A stretch of 50,073 nucleotides of DNA from the NCBI RefSeq assembly GCF_001456025.1, contig NZ_LMTZ01000161.1, positions 1-50,073 on the forward strand, written 5' to 3'. Under the pieces are notes generated by a model. It did not search any database. It saw only the letters and a list, made by a program, of their open reading frames with translations, and was not told the origin of the DNA. This document shows, in pieces, positions 17,256 to 24,472 of this stretch (its first letter is position 1; each line of letters begins with the position of its first letter). This DNA is from Mastigocoleus testarum BC008. GTDB taxonomy: Bacteria; Cyanobacteriota; Cyanobacteriia; Cyanobacteriales; Nostocaceae. The position numbers were made by a program, and so were the translations under genes.

Positions 17256-17276
17256 GGCGTTGCAATCAGCAACGCC
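17256..17276. other. Hairpin GGCGTTGC-AATCA-GCAACGCC
   Basis: A perfect 8-bp stem with a 5-base loop lies between two minus-strand genes. On the minus strand it is followed by A-rich sequence, so it is not a classical terminator. It may protect an mRNA end or regulate the DUF3560 gene. Confidence 0.4.
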
Positions 17277-17285
17277 GTTTGAGGA

Positions 17286-17579
17286 TTAATGGATAGTTTC
17301 TGGAATAGCGATATTTTCTTTATGTTGGTCAGAGTATTCGACCAGCCAATTTATTACAAATTCTAGATTTTTGTAATGTGCGGTTATTTCTGCACAATTC
17401 CCTATTGGTGCAAACTCGGTTAAAGTTAGGCTGTATTTGTCTTTACCTAGTTGTGCGATATCGATGTTATATCCGTTATTGATTTGAAGACTAAAGGCTG
17501 TGCCGTTATTCTGAGAGGCTAAGGCTAAACCTGAATTGATTGCGATTTGTTGTAAGTTGTTGCTAAGATTATTAGACAT
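17286..17579 (-). CDS. Small hypothetical protein
   Basis: This 97-residue protein begins MSNNLSNNLQQIAINSGLALAS and has strand-rich segments (FSLQINNGYNIDIAQLG, YSLTLTEFAPIG) followed by a helix (YKNLEFVINWLVEYSDQH). I recognise no family. It lies 85 bases upstream of the polyvalent gene on the same strand and probably shares its transcript. A 9-bp inverted repeat lies in its 5' region at 17609-17642. Confidence 0.55.
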   Translation of the reverse strand: MSNNLSNNLQQIAINSGLALASQNNGTAFSLQINNGYNIDIAQLGKDKYSLTLTEFAPIGNCAEITAHYKNLEFVINWLVEYSDQHKENIAIPETIH

Positions 17580-17608
17580 AATTTTTAGAGTAAGAATTGT
17601 GTAAATGT

Positions 17609-17642
17609 AAAAGAGCGTGGCTGTGGTAAGTAGCGCTCTTTT
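17609..17642. other. Inverted repeat AAAAGAGCG / CGCTCTTTT
   Basis: The 9-bp arms at 17609-17617 and 17634-17642 have a 16-base loop. On the plus strand it ends in TTTT, like a terminator. On the minus strand it lies in the leader of the gene at 17286-17579. Confidence 0.4.
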
Positions 17643-17664
17643 GCTTTGTCTTTATATTCTTATG

Positions 17665-17722
17665 TTAACCCATGCATTAACCCATCTGTTAACCCGTTGT
17701 GACAGTTATGATATTGGGTTAA
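17665..17722. promoter_or_regulatory. TTAACCC operator array with 12-bp period
   Basis: TTAACCC starts at 17665, 17677 and 17689, exactly 12 bp apart, followed by an inverted copy GGGTTAA at 17716-17722 and a weaker TTTACCC near 17740. It lies just upstream of the RHH gene at 17787. RHH dimers commonly bind short direct repeats in register, so this is probably the operator for autoregulation. Confidence 0.6.
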
Positions 17723-17786
17723 CTTATGTGTTGCTAATTGTTTACCCAAGAGTTAAGATCTAGCTGTTAATAAGCTGGAAGTGGGT

Positions 17787-17996
17787 ATGAAAGAATCAAG
17801 GTTATCAATTCGTGTTTCTCCCGAAGAGTTGGAGTCAATTAAGAAATCTGCAGCGGATGCGGAAATGACGTTAGCGGATTATTGTTTATCAGCGATAAGA
17901 GATAAGCAAGGAATTCAGCCAGAAGCTTTCGATAATATAAGCTTGCACCGGAGAATTAAAGTTTTAGAAGACAAAATGAAATTACTTGGTCATTGA
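17787..17996 (+). CDS. Ribbon-helix-helix DNA-binding protein (CopG/MobC-like)
   Basis: This protein of about 69 residues has the pattern ESRLSIRVSPEELESIKKSA, a beta ribbon followed by two helices (ADAEMTLADYCLSAIRD), characteristic of RHH repressors and MobC-type relaxosome accessory proteins. I chose the ATG at 17787 over the GTG at 17781 because GGAAG lies at suitable spacing before it and homologous proteins usually start close to the ribbon. Upstream TTAACCC repeats make autoregulation likely. An accessory role in the relaxosome is possible since MobC proteins are RHH proteins, but no direct evidence links it to the relaxase. Confidence 0.7.
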   Translation: MKESRLSIRVSPEELESIKKSAADAEMTLADYCLSAIRDKQGIQPEAFDNISLHRRIKVLEDKMKLLGH

Positions 17997-18010
17997 AATT
18001 TGTTGGTTGT

Positions 18011-18028
18011 CTCCCCAAAATTGGGGAG
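18011..18028. terminator. Palindrome CTCCCCAA-AA-TTGGGGAG between convergent genes
   Basis: A perfect 8-bp stem with a 2-base loop lies between the stop of the RHH gene (plus) and the stop of the gene at 18036 (minus). No T-run is present, so termination efficiency is doubtful. Confidence 0.4.
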
Positions 18029-18035
18029 AGGGATC

Positions 18036-18413
18036 TTAATACTCGCTAGGTAGCATTAAGACTTTTTGGGAAAGGTATAGCTTGATCTCTGCAAGAGGAA
18101 AGTTTGTGTAAGGAATTTTTTGTGTAAGGACTTCATTGTCTGTATCGCGCTCACAGATAAGAGTACCTGCATTATCTTTAACTTCTAGATGCCAAACTTG
18201 AAACTCTTGTAAGTAGATATCTTTGAGAAAGTCTTTGGTTTGATAAGAGAATATATCATCTATCAACCAGTAACATTGTGCTTCCTCTGCTAAGTATTTG
18301 ATACCGTCGGTGTAGAGTAAGCCTAGCCAATGTTTGTACCAATTTTCTGTTCCGTGAAATTGAGCCAATCCTGATTGGATTCTTTGCTGTTTATCGGAGC
18401 TTGTATTTGTCAT
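18036..18413 (-). CDS. DUF6876-like protein
   Basis: From the internal ATG at 18413 this gives 125 residues beginning MTNTSSDKQQ. The core LAQFHGTENWYKHW...LYTDGIKYLAEEAQCYWLIDDI matches my memory of the DUF6876 family found on phages, plasmids and integrated elements of many bacteria. Its function is unknown. The frame stays open 63 bases further up to 18476, but that extension (FFLPDMNDGRGF) is not family-like and overlaps a terminator hairpin, so I prefer the later start. The neighbouring iscB element may have landed in its upstream region. Confidence 0.6.
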   Translation of the reverse strand: MTNTSSDKQQRIQSGLAQFHGTENWYKHWLGLLYTDGIKYLAEEAQCYWLIDDIFSYQTKDFLKDIYLQEFQVWHLEVKDNAGTLICERDTDNEVLTQKIPYTNFPLAEIKLYLSQKVLMLPSEY

Positions 18414-18472
18414 CAGGAAACCTCCGGTAGTTTGGAAACCCCGTCCGTCATTCATGTCGGGGAGGAAAAACG

Positions 18473-18497
18473 CCACGAGCAGATTTATCTGCCGTGG
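18473..18497 (-). terminator. Terminator hairpin after iscB
   Basis: The stem is CCACG-(A)-GCAGAT / ATCTGC-CGTGG with a TT loop. On the minus strand it is followed by CGTTTTTCC. It lies just past the iscB stop codon and probably ends its transcript, or serves as the element's right-end hairpin. Confidence 0.6.
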
Positions 18498-18504
18498 TTA
18501 ATTG

Positions 18505-19788
18505 TCAAAACGAGTAAGAATAACCATCTCTTCTATGAATCAAGTTGCAATATTTGTAATTTATTCCTTGAATTAATCCAGCTTTACTGGAGATATTGAA
18601 AGAACCGCTTTTTCTGACAGCAACACGACCAAAATAAGTACCAATCTTTTTGCCTTTAGTCACTACAGCTTTCACTATGTCGCCAGTCTGAAAACCTTTA
18701 ACAAACTTGTCCCTGGGGACATGTCTTTTTGGAAATCCGTGTTTATCAGTGCGACACATTTGACGTGTTCCATGCCCTGTACATCTAACTTTTAAGGGCT
18801 GTTTAGTTAGAAGAATTAAGTTGTCAACATCGCCAACGCAAGCCGCATCGATCCAATGCTCCTTAGGAAGATTTAATCGAGTGCGATTGTATTTAGTTTG
18901 TCCACCAGTGCCTGTTTTTATTTCGTGGAACCAGTCAAAAAATTTGACCATTTTGATGATTGCGTCTCTAGTTGCATTAACAGCCGCCGCATCTTTTAAA
19001 GGCTTTTTGGCTTGTGCCTTAATTTTTGCAAGGAGCGTTGGTTTATTCTTTAGGAAGTCTTCTACAGGTTTATTACCTTTTTTCTTGTTGCATTTGTCGC
19101 ACGCCAAACACAGATTACTTACTCTGTTGCTGCCACCTTTAGACTTGGGGTGAATATGCTCTATCTGTAATGGAACGTCCTTTACGCCGCAGTAAGTACA
19201 TTTTCTGTCCCATTTCTCTAGTAAATATTCCCTGACTTCGTAGCCGTGCAAAGTCCCTTGTTGATATTCCTCTTTAGAAATATCCGGATTTTGCATTTTT
19301 TGCATGTCAAACTTAACCCGCTCCACAATGATTTGGTCGGTAGGGGCAAAGCGCATTAATCGAATAACCCAAGTTTCTATTGTTTTTACCCGATGTTCTA
19401 AACTTGGTGGCAGCCAACCCTCAGGTCGCTTACGGTTTAAGAACCGAGGTTTACGGTAACGAGTTTTTCTGTTGCGGCGATTACGACGAACAGACCGCCG
19501 ATCTAACAACTTTGCTTTGATTTGTTCGCCACGATGTTCTAATTCCATCCCCCAGATAACTTCGCCACCTCTGACTAGAGCAAAGCCAGTTACTTTACTT
19601 CCTGGGTCGATTTTTATTTGGCAAGATTGAACCGTTGGATTAGTAATTACTTGTTTCAGAATTATGGTAAATGGATACATTCTCAGTACTGCGGCTTTAC
19701 CTTTTTCTAATAATCTCCGCGCTCTTTTGGGATGTATCGGATCTAATCGCTGTCTCCTTTGATCTACTACAAAAACGTGATTTTGCAT
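18505..19788 (-). CDS. iscB: IscB RNA-guided HNH/RuvC endonuclease
   Basis: This 427-residue IscB is the ancestor-type relative of Cas9. It cuts DNA guided by an omega-RNA. The PLMP domain occupies residues 1-50. RuvC-I has Asp61 (IKIDPGSKVTGFAL). An arginine-rich bridge helix (RRSVRRNRRNRKTRYRKPRF, 98-116) follows. RuvC-II has Glu156 (IIVERVKF). The HNH domain holds CTYCG (197-201), Glu210-His211 (QIEHIHPKSKGGSN) and CLACDKCN. RuvC-III is KEHWIDAACVGD with His311 and Asp314. All catalytic residues of both nuclease centres are present and there is no interruption, so the enzyme should be active. The last 85 residues form the C-terminal TAM-interacting-like domain. Confidence 0.92.
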   Translation of the reverse strand: MQNHVFVVDQRRQRLDPIHPKRARRLLEKGKAAVLRMYPFTIILKQVITNPTVQSCQIKIDPGSKVTGFALVRGGEVIWGMELEHRGEQIKAKLLDRRSVRRNRRNRKTRYRKPRFLNRKRPEGWLPPSLEHRVKTIETWVIRLMRFAPTDQIIVERVKFDMQKMQNPDISKEEYQQGTLHGYEVREYLLEKWDRKCTYCGVKDVPLQIEHIHPKSKGGSNRVSNLCLACDKCNKKKGNKPVEDFLKNKPTLLAKIKAQAKKPLKDAAAVNATRDAIIKMVKFFDWFHEIKTGTGGQTKYNRTRLNLPKEHWIDAACVGDVDNLILLTKQPLKVRCTGHGTRQMCRTDKHGFPKRHVPRDKFVKGFQTGDIVKAVVTKGKKIGTYFGRVAVRKSGSFNISSKAGLIQGINYKYCNLIHRRDGYSYSF

Positions 19789-20040
19789 GATTAGTGCATC
19801 TCTTTGGTAAAGTGATCTGAGACGCGCTTCGCGAACGACAATGTTTAGGGGCGGCGTATCTAGAAAGCACTGACTTAACCCATCTAAATCTGTTTAACTT
19901 TCTAGTTCTAGAGCTTGAGGCTAGTATCATGTACCCGTGCAAGGTAGGAACTTTAACACTCCCCCTAAACGTAGTAGTTGTTAACTACTGAGTCTGGTCA
20001 ACTCAAGGCTGGAAGCCTCCGGCTTTAGCCGGGGGTCGTT
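19789..20040 (-). ncRNA. Predicted omega-RNA for IscB
   Basis: The bases directly upstream of iscB on its coding strand lack a supported gene and fold well. From the 5' end they hold a CCCCCGGCTAAAGCCGG hairpin (about 20017-20036), then AGTAGTTAAC / GTAGTAGTT-type pairings near 19965-19990 and an AGTTCTAGA / TCTAGAAAG region. This is where IscB omega-RNAs are encoded. The guide segment should come from the flanking bases just above 20040. The limits are approximate and the fold has not been computed. Confidence 0.55.
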
Positions 20041-20069
20041 GACAATTGGAGATGAAAGTTTTTATATGT

Positions 20070-20093
20070 AACCCGGTTAGTCGCCGGGTTTTT
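20070..20093 (+). terminator. Terminator hairpin AACCCGG / CCGGGTT with T-run
   Basis: A 7-bp stem, 7-base loop and five T on the plus strand. No plus-strand gene ends just before it. It may insulate the omega-RNA region or belong to the sequence disrupted by the element. Confidence 0.5.
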
Positions 20094-20120
20094 CTGTGTG
20101 ATATTTTCTGTAGCGTTCAA

Positions 20121-20486
20121 TCAGTAGCAATATATTTCCTTATTTCTTTCTAGGAATTCTTCTAGCTCTTTTGGCAGTTGTTTCTTTTGTTTCAGCATGA
20201 ATTTTATATGTAGCTTGCTTAGGGGGCTTTGTTCTTGAATTTTTAAGTAAGGCTCCAAAGTTTCAGCGCATTCTTCGTTGAGGTAATAAATTTCGCATTC
20301 GTTTGACCTTGGGTGCTTGAATAAAAACTCTGCTTCCTCTGCTGCGGCTATTTCTTCTTTCTCTTTTTCTGGGCAATGCGGCCCGAAAGGCTCTAGTCTC
20401 ATATTAATTTGGTCAGTTAGGTCGTACTCATACTCCAGGGCTGTTTTGTTTAGTAGGCGTAGGTAGCGTAGGTTTTTCATTGCCAT
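20121..20486 (-). CDS. Hypothetical acidic protein divergent to an RHH repressor
   Basis: From the ATG at 20486 (MAMKNLRYLRLL) the product has 121 residues, with an acidic middle (EKEKEEIAAAEEAEFLF) and a lysine-rich helical C-terminus (FMLKQKKQLPKELEEFLERN). The longer frame to 20540 would start upstream of the promoter I can read, so it is rejected. The family is unknown. Its promoter (20519-20547) carries an operator like that of the divergent RHH gene, so the pair is probably coregulated, as in toxin-antitoxin or control circuits. Nothing in the sequence marks it as a toxin. Confidence 0.55.
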   Translation of the reverse strand: MAMKNLRYLRLLNKTALEYEYDLTDQINMRLEPFGPHCPEKEKEEIAAAEEAEFLFKHPRSNECEIYYLNEECAETLEPYLKIQEQSPLSKLHIKFMLKQKKQLPKELEEFLERNKEIYCY

Positions 20487-20518
20487 ATTTGTCTTTAGCC
20501 TTGGTTGACTATATTTAT

Positions 20519-20547
20519 ATAGTATTATGTGGGCACCCACGTGTCAA
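20519..20547 (-). promoter_or_regulatory. Minus-strand promoter with GTGGGTGCCCAC operator in spacer
   Basis: On the minus strand, TTGACA (20547-20542) is followed by a 17-base spacer and TACTAT (20524-20519). The spacer contains the near-perfect palindrome GTGGGTGCCCAC (20540-20529). A bound repressor would block polymerase. Transcription would start near 20512, about 25 bases before the ATG at 20486. Confidence 0.65.
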
Positions 20548-20570
20548 TGAGTATTAATGCTATGAGATAG

Positions 20571-20600
20571 TTGATTTTGTGGACGCCCACAATGTATAAT
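20571..20600 (+). promoter_or_regulatory. Plus-strand promoter with GTGGACGCCCAC operator in spacer
   Basis: TTGATT (20571-20576), an 18-base spacer and TATAAT (20595-20600) precede the RHH gene. The spacer holds GTGGACGCCCAC (20579-20590), the same operator as in the divergent promoter exactly 50 bp away. Confidence 0.65.
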
Positions 20601-20626
20601 CGAAAGCTGATTTTGATTGACAGGTA

Positions 20627-20827
20627 ATGACGCAAAACAAATCAAATAAGAATATGCCTGGTGATAGACATAAGTTTAAGGATAGGATCGTAGTAAGGCT
20701 TTCGTCAGAGAAAAAGGAGCTTTTTAAAAAAGCTTGTCAGGTACGAGAAGTTTCTCAGAGTGAGATGTTTCTGTATTGGATAGATAAGTTTATCGATGAG
20801 ACAGATTTTACCGATGAGATAATTTAA
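20627..20827 (+). CDS. Ribbon-helix-helix repressor
   Basis: This 66-residue protein has a basic N-terminal tail (KSNKNMPGDRHKFKD), then IVVRLSSEKKELFKKAC and a second helix VSQSEMFLYWIDKFI, the beta-alpha-alpha layout of RHH regulators. It starts at ATG 20627 behind a readable promoter whose spacer carries a palindromic operator also found in the divergent promoter. It probably represses both itself and the gene at 20121-20486. The acidic C-terminus (DETDFTDEII) may contact a partner protein. Confidence 0.7.
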   Translation: MTQNKSNKNMPGDRHKFKDRIVVRLSSEKKELFKKACQVREVSQSEMFLYWIDKFIDETDFTDEII

Positions 20828-20848
20828 GGAATTTTGATAGTAAATAAC

Positions 20849-20953
20849 TCACGTTTCAAGGTGCTGATGAGTATTATCGCTTATGATTCGCATTTCCTCT
20901 AGACTGCACCCGAGGGATTCATTCTGATTACACACGGAGTGTGTCCGTGTCAT
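20849..20953 (-). CDS. Possible 34-residue small protein
   Basis: This short minus-strand frame starts at ATG 20953 (MTRTHSVCNQNESLG...SLEEMRIISDNTHQ) with AGGAAA about seven bases upstream. Upstream on the same strand, TTGGCA (21011-21006), a 17-base spacer holding the palindrome GGTGAATATACACC and a TATTGT-like -10 form a promoter laid out like the one at 20519-20547. Both leaders share TAAATATAGTCAACC. Its size makes it uncertain. It could be a remnant of a paralogous control cassette. Confidence 0.35.
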   Translation of the reverse strand: MTRTHSVCNQNESLGCSLEEMRIISDNTHQHLET

Positions 20954-20990
20954 ATGTTTTCCTGCGGTTGACTATATTTACACAATATTT

Positions 20991-21011
20991 GGTGTATATT
21001 CACCATGCCAA
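20991..21011 (-). promoter_or_regulatory. Promoter with GGTGAATATACACC operator
   Basis: A perfect 14-bp palindrome (20991-21004) lies between TTGGCA and a TATTGT-like hexamer on the minus strand. This is the same operator-in-spacer design as the pair at 20519-20600, with a different operator sequence, and GGTTGACTATATTTA is shared downstream of both. Confidence 0.45.
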
Positions 21012-21036
21012 TAAGTATATGCTCAAGACAGTAATT

Positions 21037-21075
21037 AAATCGCTATGATTTACCCACGGAAAATCATAGCGATTT
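21037..21075. terminator. 15-bp perfect inverted repeat
   Basis: The arms AAATCGCTATGATTT (21037-21051) and its complement (21061-21075) flank a 9-base loop. It lies just downstream of the minus-strand RHH-like frame at 21099. It is a strong hairpin, probably a terminator or mRNA-end structure, although the T-run is short. Confidence 0.5.
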
Positions 21076-21098
21076 AAGAATGAGCTTTGCTGGTGAAT

Positions 21099-21329
21099 TT
21101 AATAGTCGTGATAATTTTCTTCTGGTTTAAGGGAGAGATTATCTTTGATTGCTTTGCGCATAAGATGTTCTATCGCACCATTAAAGGTAACTCCTTCGTC
21201 TTTGCATTTATCATCAAATTTATCTTTTAGCTCTCGATCAATTCTTAGGTTGAATTGTGGTTTCGTGTGGCGATCGCCAGTCCTTGTACAGCAATTCTCA
21301 TTTTGGAAGGAGAAGAATACAAATTTCTT
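21099..21329 (-). pseudogene. RHH-like protein without a normal start codon
   Basis: The minus-strand frame from 21329 to TAA at 21099-21101 encodes TGDRHTKPQFNLRIDRELKD followed by a CKDEGVTFNGAIEHLMRKAI helix, a convincing ribbon-helix-helix protein ending PEENYHDY. The frame is closed by TAA at 21330-21332 and contains no ATG, GTG or TTG before the conserved part. The region before TGDRH (VFFSFQNENCC) does not look like protein. Either an uncommon start is used or the 5' end was lost. A HIP1 octamer lies at the ribbon start. Confidence 0.5.
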
Positions 21330-21453
21330 TTAATTTGATAGAGAAGTAAGGTGAAATATTATATTGGTTTAAATATTAATGACAATAAATTAGCTAATGT
21401 TAGAGTTGGTAGTAATCGATCCAACTTCTAAGATGAGTTCTGTATTGTAAAGC

Positions 21454-24270
21454 ATGAATTTATCTGGTCAACAGCGCAAACAATTGCAAGAAGCTTTGAT
21501 TGATGCTTTTCCTGACAAGGCATCATTAGAGCAAATGCTGTCCTTTGAATTGAGTAAGAATTTAGATGTAATCGCTTCAGAAGGGAATTTAAGCCAGAAA
21601 GTTTTTGAGTTAATCAAAAAAGCAGAAGCAGAGAATTGGGTAGAAGATTTAATTGATGGTGCGCGACGGGCAAATCCTGGTAGTCAAAGGTTACAAGATG
21701 TAGCCAAGTTGATAGGGAAGGATTTTCAAGTACAGACAGGCATACCTCAGAATCTTCCCTACAGTGGAGTAGAGCAGTTTGTTGGTCGTCGTGAAAAACT
21801 GGAGCATCTTCATCAAGAACTGAATGATGGTCAACAGATAGTGATAACTGCCCTTGCGGGAATGGGTGGTATTGGTAAAACAGAGTTAGCGCTGCAATAT
21901 GCTTTGCGATATCAAGATAATTACCCCGGTGGTTTATGTTGGCTGCAAGTGCGTGGAAAAGATTTGGGAGTTCAAATCATAGATTTTGGGCGTAGGTATT
22001 TGGGTGTCAATCCTCCAGATTATTTAGAATTGGATCTAGAAGGGCAAGTAAAGTATTGTTGGTCACATTGGAAAGAAGGAGCAGCACTGATAGTGCTTGA
22101 TGATGTGCCAAAGTACGGCAACTTTTACAGAGAAAATATTCTTCCTTACTTACCACCAACACAATCACGTTTCAAGGTGCTGATGACCAGTCGCCAGCGT
22201 CCAGAAAGGGGTATACGTGGAATTGACCTAGATGTGCTTTCACCAGAAGCAGCATTGGAGTTACTGAAAGTGCTAGCGGGATCAGAACGGATCGAAGTTG
22301 AAATAGAAGCAGCACAAGGTTTATGTAAGTGGTTGGGATATCTGCCATTAGCATTGGAGTTGGTGGGAAGATATTTAGATAACCATCCAACCCTGACATT
22401 AGCAAAAGTGCTTTCTCGACTAGAAAGTAAGCGATTAGCAGCACGGGCGCTACTACAACAAGAATACGGGAATATGACGGCACCGTTAGGGGTAGCAGCG
22501 GCGTTTGAATTAAGCTGGGTAGAGCTTGATGAGGAAGCACAGAAACTGGGATGCTTATTGAGTTTATTTGCTTCAGCCCCCTTTAACTGGGAGTTAGTAG
22601 AGCAGTGTTTACCAGATACTGACGAAGAAGATTTGGAAGACATACGAGATGGTTATTTATTGAAGTTTAATCTGCTGCAATTAACTTCACAGAAAACCTA
22701 CCGCATACATCCTCTTGTAAGGGAATTTTTACAGGCGAAGTTGGCACAGTTAGAATCAGCTTTACAGTTGAAACACTCTTTTGCTGGGGTTATGACTGCG
22801 ATAAGCACAAAGTGCATAGCCGGAGGCATCGGTAAGAAGATTCCTGAAACTCCTACCAGTAAACATATTGATTCGGTCAAGGATGCTATTCCCCACCTGA
22901 CAGAAGTGGCAGAAAATCTGACATCAGCTATTAGTGACGAAGATTTGGGTTGGGTTTTTATTGGTTTAGGGAAATTTTATCAAGGACAGGGCTTGTATCG
23001 TTTAGCAGAACCTTGGTATGGGAAATATGTGGAATTAATTAAATCACGTTGTGGAGAGAATGATCCTAAATACGCAACAAGCTTAGCTTGGTTAGCATTT
23101 TTGTACGAAATACAAGGAAGGTATAGTGAAGCAGAACCGCTTTATGAAAAAGGGTTGGAGATGAGAAAGCAGCTGTTTGAGAGGGACCATCCTAATGTGG
23201 CAAGTAGCTTGAACAATTTAGCACTTCTGTACTACCGGCAAGGAAGGTATAGTGAAGCAGAACCGCTTTATGAAGAAGGGTTGGAGATGGCAAAGCGGTT
23301 GTTTGAGGGGGACCATCCGGATGTGGCAGCTAGCTTGGACAATTTAGCATTGCTGTACGAAAGGCAAAGAAGGTATAGTGAGGCAGAGCCGCTTTATGAA
23401 CAAGCCTTTGAGATGACAAAGCGGTTGTTTGGGGGTGACCATCCGGATGTGGCAACTAGCTTGAACAATTTAGCATTTATTTACGATAGTCAAGGAAGGT
23501 ACAGTGAAGCCGAACCGCTGTATAAACAAGCCCTGGAAATGAGAAAACGGTTGTTTGAGGGGGACCATCCGGATGTGGCTTTAAGCTTGAACAATTTAGC
23601 AGCACTGTACTCTGCACAAGGAAGGTACAGTGAAGCAGAACTGCTTTATGAAGAAGGGTTGGAAATGAGAAAACGGCTATTTGAGGAGGACCATCCGGAT
23701 GTGGCTGTAAGTTTGGACAATTTAGCATTTATGTATTCTGCACAAGGAAGGTACAGTAAAGCAGAACCGCTTTATAAACAAGCCTTGGAAATAAGAAAGC
23801 GGGTACTTGGTGAACAGCATCCCGATGTGGTGATCAATTTGAACAATTTAGCACTTCTGTATTATCGGCAAAGAAGATACAGTGAAGCAGAGGTGCTTTA
23901 TGAAGAAGGGCTAGAGAAGGGAAAATGGGTACTGGGTGATGATCATTCCAATGTGGCTACCAGCTTGAATAACCTGGCTAATCTTTATAGTTCACAAGGA
24001 CGGTATTCAGAAGCAAAACCGCTTTTGCAACAAGCATTAGAACTTTATAAAAGGTTGTTTGGTGATGAGCATCCTTGGGTGGCAACTAGCTTGAATAATT
24101 TAGCAGCATTGTACTATCGCCAAGGAAGGTATGGTGAAGCACAACCGCTTTATGAACGAGCCCTTGAAATTTGTAAAAAATGGCTAGGAACGGAGCATCC
24201 CAATACTATTAACGTCCGAAATAATCTTGAATATCTTCGGAGAAAACAAAAACGCAACAGAAAAGAATAG
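21454..24270 (+). CDS. EAD1-NB-ARC-TPR STAND protein
   Basis: This 938-residue signal-transduction ATPase of the STAND class is likely a defence or conflict sensor. Residues 1-80 (LSGQQRKQLQEALIDAFPD, then NLSQKVFELI and WVEDLIDGARRANPG) form an effector-associated domain 1 (EAD1), a death-fold-like adaptor that recruits an effector carrying the same fold. NB-ARC follows with Walker A GMGGIGKT (136-143), Walker B ALIVLDDV (211-218), TSRQRPERG and the GxP motif LGYLPLALELVG. From about 500 there are roughly ten Kinesin-light-chain-type TPRs (SLNNLALLYYRQGRYSEAE), many nearly identical, indicating recent repeat expansion. No enzymatic effector domain is fused, so its effector must be in trans. 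Confidence 0.88.
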   Translation: MNLSGQQRKQLQEALIDAFPDKASLEQMLSFELSKNLDVIASEGNLSQKVFELIKKAEAENWVEDLIDGARRANPGSQRLQDVAKLIGKDFQVQTGIPQNLPYSGVEQFVGRREKLEHLHQELNDGQQIVITALAGMGGIGKTELALQYALRYQDNYPGGLCWLQVRGKDLGVQIIDFGRRYLGVNPPDYLELDLEGQVKYCWSHWKEGAALIVLDDVPKYGNFYRENILPYLPPTQSRFKVLMTSRQRPERGIRGIDLDVLSPEAALELLKVLAGSERIEVEIEAAQGLCKWLGYLPLALELVGRYLDNHPTLTLAKVLSRLESKRLAARALLQQEYGNMTAPLGVAAAFELSWVELDEEAQKLGCLLSLFASAPFNWELVEQCLPDTDEEDLEDIRDGYLLKFNLLQLTSQKTYRIHPLVREFLQAKLAQLESALQLKHSFAGVMTAISTKCIAGGIGKKIPETPTSKHIDSVKDAIPHLTEVAENLTSAISDEDLGWVFIGLGKFYQGQGLYRLAEPWYGKYVELIKSRCGENDPKYATSLAWLAFLYEIQGRYSEAEPLYEKGLEMRKQLFERDHPNVASSLNNLALLYYRQGRYSEAEPLYEEGLEMAKRLFEGDHPDVAASLDNLALLYERQRRYSEAEPLYEQAFEMTKRLFGGDHPDVATSLNNLAFIYDSQGRYSEAEPLYKQALEMRKRLFEGDHPDVALSLNNLAALYSAQGRYSEAELLYEEGLEMRKRLFEEDHPDVAVSLDNLAFMYSAQGRYSKAEPLYKQALEIRKRVLGEQHPDVVINLNNLALLYYRQRRYSEAEVLYEEGLEKGKWVLGDDHSNVATSLNNLANLYSSQGRYSEAKPLLQQALELYKRLFGDEHPWVATSLNNLAALYYRQGRYGEAQPLYERALEICKKWLGTEHPNTINVRNNLEYLRRKQKRNRKE

Positions 24271-24318
24271 ATGTATATTTGTTTATCTATATAGGGATAA
24301 AACCCCGGTGAACCCGAC

Positions 24319-24441
24319 ATGACCGACACCGAATATGCCCAACTCACAGCCCAAGGCTATGACCCAAACTTAGAACGCCATCTGGTAGAACTTGGTGAGG
24401 GCCCAGACGAAGCTAGGAAGTTAGCGCGGGGGTTGGACTAA
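24319..24441 (+). CDS. Short open frame, possible relic
   Basis: A 40-residue frame (MTDTEYAQLTAQGYDPNLER...ARKLARGLD) ends in TAA at 24439-24441. Coding-like sequence continues in another frame just after it (TKDKPPQTEEEWEEFMAVW), then in a third frame (24473-24685). This staggered pattern suggests a decayed gene downstream of the STAND protein rather than an intact small gene. I recognise no function. Confidence 0.3.
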   Translation: MTDTEYAQLTAQGYDPNLERHLVELGEGPDEARKLARGLD

Positions 24442-24472
24442 CCAAAGATAAACCGCCACAAACTGAGGAGGA

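Larger units (their letters stand above)
18498..20047 (-). mobile_element. IscB (IS200/IS605-like) element, approximate limits
   Basis: The unit consists of the predicted omega-RNA and iscB with no tnpA, so movement would need a transposase in trans. The proposed ends carry a 9-mer in inverted orientation: AATTGTCAA at 18500-18508 overlapping the iscB stop, and TTGACAATT at 20039-20047 just beyond the CCGGCTTTAGCCGG hairpin. The limits are inferred, not proven. Confidence 0.5.

Noticed and set aside
18375..18599. 74-codon plus-strand frame across the end of iscB
   Set aside because: It overlaps the terminator hairpin and two real minus-strand genes.
22146..22643. 165-codon antisense frame within the NB-ARC gene
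   Set aside because: It is a shadow of conserved NB-ARC coding sequence; serine-rich composition is typical of such shadows.
23100..24200. Regular repeats resembling a CRISPR-like array
   Set aside because: The period is about 126 bases and in frame; these are TPR codons, not spacers and repeats.
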